In this document: positions 22,767 to 34,700 of the stretch, piece after piece | Layout of the letters: every line of letters begins with the position of its first letter | Numbering within the stretch: the stretch's first letter is position 1 | Assembly: GCA_907165275.2 (NCBI GenBank) | Contig: OU015657.1 | Span: 13,477,001 to 13,541,000 of the forward strand | DNA: 64,000 bases | Source of the DNA: Zygaena filipendulae | Lineage: Eukaryota; Arthropoda; Insecta; Lepidoptera; Zygaenidae | Reading direction: 5' to 3' | The notes under the pieces: generated by a model | Told to the model about the DNA's origin: nothing | What the model saw: only the letters and a program-made list of their open reading frames with translations | Databases searched by the model: none | Made by a program: the position numbers and the translations under genes

Positions 22767-25700
22767 ATGGGTGGGAAAAGTAAACAAAGTCAAAGGACCA
22801 AGAACAATGCCAGGGTATGTTTTAAATAAATTTCATATTGTAATATTACCATAGGTATATAATATTACACCTCCATTTATTTTGACTTGAATAAAATGTA
22901 GAAAATACTCGAGTAAAGAAGTCATTATTATATTTCCAGCCATCAAGTAGTGGCCGTAGTGCACAATTCTTGAACAGTTTAAAGCTAGACACACACACCT
23001 TGCATGAGGGGAAGGGAATGAAAGAGGGGAACAGTGAGTGCTTACTGTTCCCCACCATGATGACTGCAGCGACCCTGGACCCCGGTCTCAATGCAGAGTT
23101 CACTTTGTGTATGAAACATTTAAACAAGAAGGATCCAGTCACTAAGAAAAAGGTCAGTTTTCATAAGTTGAATCAAGTAAGGTATTAAAGGCATGAGGAC
23201 TATGTATAAGTAATTTTATCTTTGTCATTAACAGTAGTTATTATTTCAGACCTGTGTCATTTCCTAGTTTTAATTTTTTTACTAACAAATGTAAATGTTG
23301 TTGCCTTAAATTCTACTAATATTATAAAAGTAATTTGAGGAAGTTTTGGTATACATACATAAATTAAAATTTTTGTGACATAAACAATATTTGTCATAGC
23401 TTTTGTATTGACATTGATCTTGTCACTGAGAATATAAGAAAGCATTTTGTAATACTCAAACTATGAAACCGTAAAGCGCGCTCCACATTCACACAAAAAT
23501 CTCTCAATAAAGCGAGAAAAACATGAGAAATGTGAATGTGGAACTGATTCACATAATCTTCCCAGGTTCTCGCTTTGTTCTCTGATTTTTGTCAGTTATT
23601 TGGCATGAGACAAAAGATCTAAGAACGAGAGAACAGACAAGAACTTGTATTAACTCCACATATTTTGACATTATATATCCAATGTGACTTATCCTACTAT
23701 ATTATAAATGTGAAAGTGTGGATGTTTGGATGTTTGGATGTTTGTTACTCAATCACGCAAAAACGGATTTGGATGAAATTTGGCATGCACGTTGTCAAGG
23801 ATACAGAGAAAGACATAGGGTACTTTTTATCCCGGAACTCCCGCTGGAACTCCGAAATTACCGCGGGTGAAACCGCAGGGCACAGCTAGTATAATAATAA
23901 TAATTTATGTATTTTATTATTCTTTATATATCAATAATTAAATATGCAAATGCGCATATCAATAAGCTTGTTGCAGCAGTTACTTCTGCATCCATCATTA
24001 TCGAGCGTGAGAACTGTATTGAGAACCTTGCGAGTGCATTTGTACCCAAAGTAGCTCTCGCCGAGATTGTCGCTGAGATCCTTGCCTAGATTATCGGCGA
24101 GGATCTCGCGCGAATGTGGAGCGCGCGTGAGTGACGGTTATCGTCCCAGTGCGTTCAGCATGAGTGCGAGACGCGAGTGTGGCGGCGTGTCCCCAGGCGC
24201 TGCTCGAGCTGGGCGCGCTGGCGCGGCGCAGCGCGGCGGAGGACGCGGCGGCGGCGCTGCCCGCGTGGGCGCGCCACTACCGCCAGCTGGCGCTCGACCC
24301 CGACAACAAAGTGCGCGAAGCGGCGCAGGTGCGATGACACAGCAACACGACAACACCACCTTACCCATTCGCATTACTTTAATATAGTATCGACTATATC
24401 GTGTATACACATCCTTAGTATTATAAATGCGAAGTTTAGTTTGTTTGTTTGTTACGCTTTCACGCCTGAACGGCCCAACCGATCACTGTGAAATTTGACA
24501 TACACTTTGTGTCAGGGGTACAGAGAAGGACATAGGGTACTTTTATCCCGAGATTCCCGCGGTAATTTCGAAATTAACCCGAGTGAAACCGCGGGGAACA
24601 GCTAGTTTATGTAAAAATTAATCTGTTTTTACCTTGGTTACGGCGTCTCGCGTGATCGGCTGGACAAATTTCGCTAATTCTGTTTTTGTTGTGTTTTTTA
24701 TTGTAAGAAGATTCTTACGAAAAAGTTAGGACAACATGAAGTGCGATAAATTAATTTTGTTTGCGGAAGTTTTTAGTTTGCGAGAATTCCGAAATTCACG
24801 CGGGTGGGTCTCCGAAACGGTTAGACCGATTTTAACAGGATTTTCACTTTGGAGTTCTTGCAAGAATTTTGAAACTCATGCGGGTGAAACCGCCGGGCAC
24901 AGCTAGTAGTAATATATTAAACAGACCCCTTAGTCAAGTTGACAATCTATATTCAATAACGCTGTAGAAAACGTCAGCGTCGGGTCCCTAGCGGTTCCCG
25001 ACTTATGCTGAGCCGGTTGCCATTTTGTTGTGACACGCCGCCGTTGTGCTGCTTTTTTTTGTTGCATATTTTTTATAACTTTTGTAACCGTTGTCATAAC
25101 AAATATAGTTAATTTGAATCCAATAATTTGATTGCAGGTGTGCATGGGCGCGATGAGCGGCGCGTGCGGGCGGCGCCTGGCGGGCGAGCTGCGCGCGCTG
25201 CTGCCGGCCTGGCTGGCGGCGCAGGCCGACCCCTACGCGCCCGCCGCCGCCGCCGCCGCCGCCGCGCTGCACGTCGGTGCATTTGATATACACACTACAC
25301 AGTACACAGTACACACCATAAAGTCTACAGTACACACTATAAAGTTGCGCAATTCGATTTTAGTGATGGTTTATTTTTGGCTATTGCTAGTCTTCCACTA
25401 AATGAAGATGAATAATAATCGTCCGTTAAACGCAAAATGTATTGATCTTTTCTGACGTTCTTTTATTCCTACAAGATTTGCACGCCGATTGAAATTCTTT
25501 TTTATATGATATACAATTTTTGTCTAAAAATAAATAGTAATTGTCACTGTAAAATTGTGAATACCGTTTGATTATCTTTCTTTCGGATCTTTCTCGCGAG
25601 ATTGTCTATTGTTAAAAGATCGTAATCGGACTGTTCGTTTGATAGTTGAATGTTCAATGTGTTTTTGTAGCAGTTGATTTTCCGAATAAAGTTAAATTAA

Positions 25701-28700
25701 TTAAAAAAGAAACGTAATACTAATCGTTCTTCAAATAACCAGTTTACTGAAATTTCAAATTAGCAAAAAAGAAAACAGTCAAAAAAATACAAATTAAATT
25801 GTATTTATTTAGTTAATGATCGTTCTTAACGATGGTTATTTATACTAATACAGAGCACGTTCTCGGAGAGCAAGCTGCCGGAGGCGGTATCCTTCTGTAA
25901 GGCGGAGATCCTCGCGTACGTCCGGGACGAGCTCATCGGCGGCGCGGCCGGCGCGCCCGGCGAGCGGTGAGCGGGGAGCGGGGAGCGGGCAGAGGGGAGC
26001 GGGGAGCGGGCAGAGGGGAGCGGGGAGCGGGCAGAGGGGAGCGGGCAGAGGGGAGCGGGGAGCGGGCAGAGGGGAGCGGGGAGTGGGCAGAGGGGAGCGG
26101 GCATCGGGGAGTGGGGAGCGTGGCGTGGGCAACGGGGAGCGGGCAGAGGGGAGCGGGGAGCGGGCAGAGGGGAGCGGGCAGAGGGGAGCGGGGAGTGGGC
26201 AGAGGGGAGCGGGCATCGGGGAGTGGGGAGCGTGGCGTGGGCAACGGGGAGCGGGCAGAGGGGAGCGGGGAGCGGGCATCGGGGAGTGGGGAGCGTGGCG
26301 TGGGCAACGGGGAGCGGGCAAAGGGGAGCGGGGAGCGGGCATCGGGGAGTGGGGAGCGTGGCGTGGGCAACGGGGAGCGGGCAAAGGGGAGCGGGGAGCG
26401 GGCATCGGGGAGTGGGGAGCGTGGCGTGGGCAACGGGGAGCGGGCAGAGGGTAGCGGGCAGAAGGGAGCGGGTAGCGGGGAGCGGACGCGGCGCGGCCTG
26501 CAAACTGTCCCTCGCCTCGGTCACTCGCTGACCGAAGATTTTTTGGCCAAATCCAATTTAAGTGGTTCAATTTCTTCGGTTTATTTATTTATTTAAATGG
26601 AGAAAAACAGATACAAATTTACACTAAATAATAAATATGCAGGGAATAATGATAGGAACATGGAACTATAATAGGCAATTGCACCAACATAGTTATAAAT
26701 AATACAGCATACCAGATATCCGTAGGGAACACGGAGTAGTGCCTGGGACTTGCGACCCAGGTGTAGGTTTAATGGGGCCCCTTTACAATGCATGAACGCT
26801 CACCTCCACTGCCCGTGCTCCCGACTTAAGCAAACCTCTGGAAACAACTAGATGACACAGCACACGTAATCACTATAGCCAGTTAGCCACTCTAGATTGA
26901 TACGACACTATAACTGCACTGAACCGAACACAAAGTAACAATGACACGTGGCTAACGCATACCCGCATTTATATCGAGTTCTAACAAAGACGAGTCGGGC
27001 AATGGAGTGGAGCGGGGGAACGGACGACTACTATACGTCGGCGGGAAACGTTATTGATAACGAAACTACCCTCTCGCCGACAAATACAAGGAATATTTTA
27101 TCTATAATACAACAATTTGGACCCTTAACATTCTCTCTGAGTAATCGTTGATGGTTTGATTGATGTGAGCTCTCTGCGCAGGCGCGGGGCGGGTGCGGGT
27201 GCGGGTGCGGGTGCGGGTGCGGGGGCGGGGGCGGGCGAGGCGGCGGAGGAGGCGGCGGCGGCGCGCGCGCGGCTCGCGGCCAGCGGGCTGCACGCGCTGG
27301 CGCTGGCGGGCGCGCTGCTGCCGCGCCAGCACGACGCCTGGCTGTGGGCGCAGCTGGCGCCGCTGCTGCGGGGCGCGCGCTACTGGCAGCTGGCCGCGCA
27401 CGGCGCGCCCGCCGTCAGGTCGGTACCGGGTGCGGCTCGCGGTCGTGGTACCATACAATATATAAATACGTACGCAAAATAAAATAAACGAGTCTTTATA
27501 TTCGCAGGGCGAGCTGGTTCGTGAGCCTGCGCTGCGTCATAGAGCGGTGCGCGACGCAGCTGGCGGGCGAGGAGGCGGGGCGGGCGGCGGGGCGGCGCGC
27601 GCTGCGGGCGGTGCGGGGGGAGCTCGGGCGGGTCGGGGGCGGGGCGGGCGGCGGGGGCGGCGGCGCCGAGCGCGCCTGGGGCTGCCTGCTGGCGCTCGCC
27701 GAGCGTGTGCCGGTGCGCGACACTCGCGGGCCGCGGCCCACTGCGTGCTCGTGGAACTCGGTCGGGATTCGACACTAATAGTCGGAATGTTCTTTCAGTG
27801 CTGGCTCGAGTGGTTCGACAACGACGACCAACTCAGGAAAATTATATTGGACACCTTAAAGAATGGTGAGTGACATTCCTTTGCGCCTTACGAAGTGCGG
27901 CCGGATACCGGGCACTCGCCCTAATGAGCACGGTCACCGCCCGCAGGCGGCTGGGGTGACGCGCGCAAGCTGACGGCCGTGCTGCTGCCGCTGCTGGAGC
28001 GGCTGCCGGAGGCCGTCGCCACCGAAACCTTCTACGGGGCGCTCCTCGACGCCTGCTTCGAAGGGTGAGTTCTCGGTCGACGTCTTCGTCGGCGCCGGGC
28101 GGGCGCCCGCTCGACGTCGGCCACGATCGTTCTCGTTCCGTAGCTTGGAGAAGCACGTCGCGTCGCCGTCCAAGAGCGAGCGGCAGGAGTGGGTCGCGCT
28201 GCTGGCGGGGCTGGTGCGGGCGGCGGCGGCGCGCGGGGGGGCCGGCGCGCCCGCGCTCGCGGCGGCGGCGCTGCGGCGCTGGACGCGGGCGGCGTGGGGG
28301 CCGCGCGCGCCGCCCGACCTGCTGCGCGCCTGCGCCGCCCGCCAGGCCGCGCTGCTGGCGAGCTGGCTGCGCGGCGGGGACGACCGGCCCGGCCGGCTGG
28401 CGGCCGACTACTGGCGCGCCCTCGCCGCGCTCGCGGGGGAGTGGCTCGACGCGGCGGCGGCGGGGGGCGCGCCCGCGGGCGAGCTCGAGGCGGCGCTGGC
28501 GGCGCCGGCGCGGCACGTGCGCGCGCTCGAGGAGGGCTTCCCCGGGGCGGCGGGCGGGCGGCGCGCCGTCGCCTTCAGGGACGAGGCGCCCGCGCCCCTC
28601 CCCGCGCCGGGCCTGGAGGCGCCGCCCGACGCGGCCGCCGCGCGGTTCGCGAGCGACCTGCGGCGGCTCGTCGAAGAGCTGGCCGAGCGCTACCTGCAGC

Positions 28701-31700
28701 TGGCGGAACGCGCGGGGCCGGCGGCGGGGGCGGCGCTGGGTGCGCTGGCGGCGCTGCTGCGGGGGCGGGGCGGCGCGCTGCCGGGCGGCGGGCCCGCGGC
28801 GCTGGCCCGGCGCGTGCTGGCGGTCGGGATGCGGGCGCCCGCCGCCGACTGCCGGGCCGCGCTCGAGCTGGTGCTGCTGGCGCTGCCGCACCTCTCCGCC
28901 GAGGAACGGGACGATGTGTTCCGAGCTATAGATGAGGTACTTCCATGTTGATTACTATGTTAATAAAAAAATTACTAACAAATATTTATGTTTCAAAGAA
29001 GAAGTTTTATGTTTCTGTTTAGAAAGTTACAAGTTTTATTTTATTTTTATTTTACTTTATTTGGAAAATCAACAGCTACAAAAATATAATGAACATGAAC
29101 TGAACTCACAGCTAATGTTAAACAAATCAAAGTCATATTCTTTGGATAATTTGTTGAAATTGTCACTCGCTCGCCACATAAAGGAGTTCTGCCTGTAGTT
29201 CGATGTGTTTTAAGAGCCACTCGGCCGAACGTTTCTAGAATAGAACTTCCACCGAATTCGCTACTCAAATGTGTTCGCTTTACATTGCGTGTTTTGTATG
29301 CATTGCGCGTTTTGCATATATTGCGCGCTATCAATTTAGATCGACCGCGTCAATATTTAATCGGACGCTACCGTATAAAAGCCGATCACAGATTTTCACA
29401 TATCGGCCATTATCGTTTGCAATACTTACGATTTCGTCTCGATGGACGGCGCGGCGTCGCCAGGCGCCGGAGGAGGCGCGGCGCTGCGCCGTGGAGCTGT
29501 GCGCGTCGCCGGCGGGCGCGGGCGCGGGCGCGGCGCGCGGCTGGCTGCGCGGGCCGGGCGCCGCCGCCGTGCTGCGGGACCAGCCGCGCCTGCTGCTGCT
29601 GGCGCTGGCGGCCGGCGCGGGGGACGCGGCGGGGCTGCCCGTGCCCGAGGAGGCCGTGCAGGCGGCGCTGGAGCGCGCGGCGGCGCGTCTGCAGGCCGGC
29701 GCGCCCGCCCAGCTGACGGAGGCGCTGCGCGACGCCGTGGCGCTGCTGGACGCGCTGCCCGAGGCGCTGCCCGTGTCGCTGGGTGCCGCCCGGGAACGGC
29801 TGGCGCGCGCGCTGCTCGTGCTCACCCTGCGCCTGCCGGTGAGGGTCGCCGCCGCCTGTCTGCGGAACGTCGAGCGGCCGCGCCTTGACGCTGTATGTCC
29901 GCTCCCGCAGCCTGCTGAGGACGCGGTCCCGGCGGGGGCGTGGCGCGAAGCGCGGGACGCGTGGCGCCGCCTGCTGCCCGCGACGCCCGAGCTGCCGCAG
30001 CACGCCGCCGACTACGTGCGGCACCGCCTGCGCAACCAGTACGTGTGCCCCCTGTCCCGTATAGGCCGCAGGGACCGCAGTGACCGCAGTGACCGCAGTG
30101 ACCGCAGCGGCTTGTCGTGTTGCAGCGAGGGCCGGCTGGGCGTGCCGCAGCTCGCGCACATGGCGGCGCTGGGCCCGCTCCTGGCGCGCGGCGGCGGCGG
30201 AGGGGACGTTGTGTCGCTGGCCGCGCTCACGGCGCTGCTGTGCGCCGCCCCCGCTGCCGCCCCGGGCGCGGCGGAGCGGGCGGCGCTGCGCCACGCGCTG
30301 GTGGCGGGGCACCTCAGCTGCCCCTTCGAGGACGAGCCGACGCTGGCGGCGCTGCTGCAGCAGGAGGCGGACCTCGCGCTCGACGAGCTGCTGTCGTACG
30401 CCAGCGAGCTGCTGTTCCGCGCCTTCTACCTGCGGGCGGTGTTCCTCTTCGAGGGCGACGAGCGAGAGGACGCGGCCGATGGCGGGGACGGCGGGGAGGA
30501 GCGGGCGGGCGGGGAGAGCGGGGAAAAGCAACCGGGTGGGGAGAGTGAGGAGGAGCGGGCGAGCGGGGAGAGCGGGGAAAAGCAACCGGGTGGGGAGAGT
30601 GAGGAGGAGCGGGCGAGCGGGGAGAGCGGGGAAAAGCAACCGGGTGGGGAGAGTGAGGAGGAGCGGGCGAGCGGGGAGAGCGGGGAAAAGCAACCGGGTG
30701 GGGAGAGTGAGGAGGAGCGGGCGAGCGGGGAGAGCGGGGAAAAGCAACCGGGTGGGGAGAGTGAGGAGGAGCGGGCGAGCGGGGAGAGCGGGGAAAAGCA
30801 ACCGGGTGGAGAGAGTGAGGAGGAGCGGGCGGGCGAGGGCAGCGGGGAGGAGCGCTGGCGGGCGCTGCTGCGCGCGGAGTACTTCCAGGAGCAGCTGTGC
30901 CGGCTGCTGCACGACTGCGCCGTCGTCGAAACGCTGCACGAGGGATACGCTTTCGTGAGATATTTGCTTTATTATTTTTATGTCCATGAAATCAAAAGTC
31001 AAAGTCAAAGTTTGGATCATTTGGGATCATTTTCAATCGTCCAATATAGTTTAATAGCTATGTCATGTTATACGTCAGAAATCGTCGTCAAGCATCCGTC
31101 TCGCCGCACTACGCTGGTATCGAATAGATCCAACTGATTGAATCTAGCGGACAATCCGTTGAAGTTACTCGTCTACCACATCACTACATACCATCCCCAC
31201 CCGACGGCGATACCTACCTGCGGCGGCGACAGGGCATTCTAGGATAGAACCGCTCAACTAAAGCCCTCTCGCGGCGAGGCGGGCGGGGGGCGGGGAGCGG
31301 GGCCGCCGCGTGCAGCAGCGGGAGGGCTCAGTCGGTTAGCGCGTGTTGACTGTGGCGGGGCGCTCCAGTGGCAGCACCACGGCGTGCTCGCCGAGTGCCG
31401 GCGGCAGCTGGGCGCCGTGCGGGCCGCGCTGCGGGCGCCGCTGGCCGCCGTGCGCGGCCCGCTCGAGGCGCGCGCCGCCGCCGCCGGCCTGCACTGGAGC
31501 CTGGCGCGCCGCCTGCTGCCGCCCGCCGCCGCCGTCGCCGGCAGCCGCGCCAGCCCCGGCCCCGGCCAGGGGGACGCGCTCGACCGACTCACCGGCGACG
31601 GGTTCTTCCACAACATACAGGTCCGGGCACGCAACCACATTTAGCATCGAGTCACTCGCTATAGTATATATACGAGCGCATCACGTTCACGAGGCTAACT

Positions 31701-34700
31701 CGTTGTAGGCGGACGCTAAAGACAGCTCGGACTCGGAGGTGCGGCTCGAGAGCGCGCACGCGGCCATGGTGCGCGCCGCCGTGCTGTGGCTGCAGCGCGA
31801 GGGCGGCGAGGGCGCGCTGGGGGCCGCCGCACGCCTCGCCGCCGCGCCGCCCGGCCGCCTCGACCTGCTGCTGGACGCGCACTGCCGGCACCGCCGCCTC
31901 ATGCTGCACGACTGGTGAGCGGGGCGGGGCGGGGCGGGGCGGGGCGGGGCGGGGCCGCCGAGCGCTCCGCGGGGCCGTGTGACGTAGGTACCTCGTGACG
32001 TGTCGCAGCGAGTACGAGGACGTCGCGTCGGCGAGCTGGCTGCAGGCGAGCGTGGCAGCGGCGGCGGCGGACTGCCTGCGCGCGCTGGTGGAGGCGCGCG
32101 GCTGGGACCTGCCCGCGCACCACTGGGACTTCGTCACCGTGGCGGCGTGCTCGCTGCTGGCGCTGCTGGCGCGCGGCACCGCCAGCCCGGCCTGCACCAA
32201 GGTACGGCCGGGGCCATCGCCCTCCTTCAGGCGAAGTACGGCCGATTCGGTACGGTGGTCGATCTCACGATTCGCAACATCGGTGTGGTCGCGCAGGTGT
32301 GCATGGTGGAGCGCGCGGCGCTGGCGCTCGGCGCGGCGGTGGCGCAGTTCGTGGGCGCGGTGCCGGCGCGCTGCGAGCGGCAGGCGCCCAGCGCGCCCGT
32401 GGCGGCGCTGCCCGCCGAGTGGCGCGCCGTGTTCGAGCCCGAGCTGCGTCGCGCCGCGCTGCAGCTGCTGCTGCACAAGCTGGGTGAGCGGCGTGGGTGC
32501 CCTAGTACTTACTTTTTCGCTTTTCCAATATAATCTTGATCGCTTACATTTAACCGGGCGTCCCGTTGCGGCAGAGACGAGCGTCGAGATGACGGGTAAC
32601 GTGGCGACGTCGACGGAGGCGCTGAGGACGCTGCTGGAGCACGCGGAGTGGGCGCCGCCGGACGCGGCCGGGCTGCGGCGCGCGGCGGAGGCGTGCGGCG
32701 CCGTGCTGGCGCGGCCCGCCCACCACGCGCACAAGTACCTGGCGCACGCCGCGCTGCAGCGGCTCGCCGAGCCGCTCGTCAAGCACGACGGTGAGACCCC
32801 CACCCCCCACCCCCGACCCCGCCCCACCCCACCCCGACCGAGGCCGGCGCTTGTATGTGTGCGTGTGTACTCGCAGAGGAGGTGCTCGCGCAGTGGATCG
32901 TGGAGCAGGAGGCGCTGGAGGAGGAGGGCGAGGAGGAGGCAGCGGGCGAGGAGGCGGACTCGGAGCGCGGGCAGCCGGCGCTGTCGCTGGCGTGGCTGGA
33001 GCCGGCGCTGCGCCGCCTGCAGGAGCTGGTGGACGCCGCGCTGGGGCACGTGCGGTGAGCGGGCCGATCCGGGCCGGGCCGGGGGGACCCTGTGGACGTG
33101 CGGCGAACGTGATCGTTGCATTTTTACCGCGGGGACAGCTAGGTACAACACTGTGGTCGCGGGTGTGTGTTCGGCGCCGCCATTGACCCCAGTGTCGGTC
33201 CGCAGGCTGGGCGAGCAGCAGTGCGAGCTGGTGCCGTTCTCGGACAGCCACAGCCTGGCGCTGGGCTACCTACTGCTGGCGCTGCCGCTGCTGGACATGA
33301 CGCTGCGCTGCCGCACCGACCTCTTCACGCACTATGCGAACCTATTCCGGTACTCACATCGTCGCCCTATGCGTGAAATATTATAAAAAACATAATAATA
33401 ATAAAAACGAGCGATCATTCATTATATACCTACATCACGTTTTGCGTGTTGTTTTAGCTTATTATAGGAAATACCCTAACAATGTTTTCCATAAATTTGT
33501 ACGTTGTAATTTGTAAGCTGGTGTATTTCTTTTGGCTGAATAAATAAATAAATATGTGCGAACAAGTTCGACTGTCGCTGCTCGTAACAGTAGGTACTCA
33601 GGGCGAACTAGGTCCCGAGCCCGACATGTCAGTACTCGTGGTCAGGAGGCGCAAGTACTGCGACGTGCTGCTGCCGACGCTGCTGCGGCTGGTGCCGGAG
33701 GACGTGGCGGCGGGGGCGGAGCGCGCGCTGGCGGCGCACAGCGCGCTGTTCGCGGCGCCGCCCGCGCTGGACGGGCTGCGGGCGCCGGCGCGGCTGGTGG
33801 GCGCGCTGGCGTGCCGCGCGCTGGCCGCGCTGCTGGAGGGCGCGGGCTGCGAGGCGGCGCGGGGCTGGGCCGGCGCCGCGCCCGCCGCGCCCGCGCGCCT
33901 GCTGCGCCGCCTGCTCGCCGCGCACGTCGCGCCCAGGGTCGCCGCGCGCCAGCTCGCCGAGCTGCGCCCGCTGCAGGTGAACGGTCTAATGGGCCATTAT
34001 TATGATGTCACTTTTGATCGTCTCTTCCGATTGATAAATAAAAAGAATATAATCTTCCCTTTTGTCGGGCGAACTTCGGTCAGTACTCACCCATGTACCG
34101 AATGTGTTCTATGTACAACGCGATCAGTGAAGACCTAGATATTTCTTCTACCTTCGAATCATATAGGTATTTTTTAAACCGTATAATTGTATTCAAATTT
34201 TTTCTATATGCCTAAAAACGGCTATGTTTATTTTATTTTGTTTGTTTTTTACCTCGAGAAGGTCGTACACTATTTTAAAATTATGAAATAAGTTTTTTAA
34301 GTGTTTCACATGTGTATTGTCCAGTTTGGTGAACCTTAAATAAAAAAATAAGTAGTTCCCTCTCCGTCGCGTCACGTCGGCAGGCGGCGGGCGGCGCGCT
34401 GGTGGTGGAGGTGTCGCGCGGCTCGCTGGCGGTGAGCTGCGCGCGCGCGCTGGACGGGTACACGGCGCGGCTGGTGGTGCAGCTGGCGGCGGCGCACCCG
34501 CTGCAGGCGCCGCGCGTGGAGCCGGCGTCGCCGGCGCGGCGCCTGGAGCGGCTGCTGGCGCGCGGCGGCGGGCGGCCGGCGCTGCTGCGCGACGCCGTGC
34601 GCGCGTGGGACGCGGCGCTGGCGCGGCGCCTGCAGCGCGCCGACCAGTGCTACGTGTGCTACTGCCGGCTGCACCCCGACCACGGCCGCCCGCCGCGCAC

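Noticed and set aside
25826..26596. Long Pro/Leu/Ser-rich and Gly/Glu/Arg-rich ORFs of up to 241 codons on both strands
   Set aside because: They are produced by the minisatellite in LTN1 intron 5, whose 63-bp period is divisible by three; several frames are open at once.
27842..33151. Long minus-strand ORFs of 349, 499 and 536 codons
   Set aside because: They are antisense shadows of very GC-rich LTN1 exons. They run through introns and have Arg/Pro/Ala composition without family motifs.
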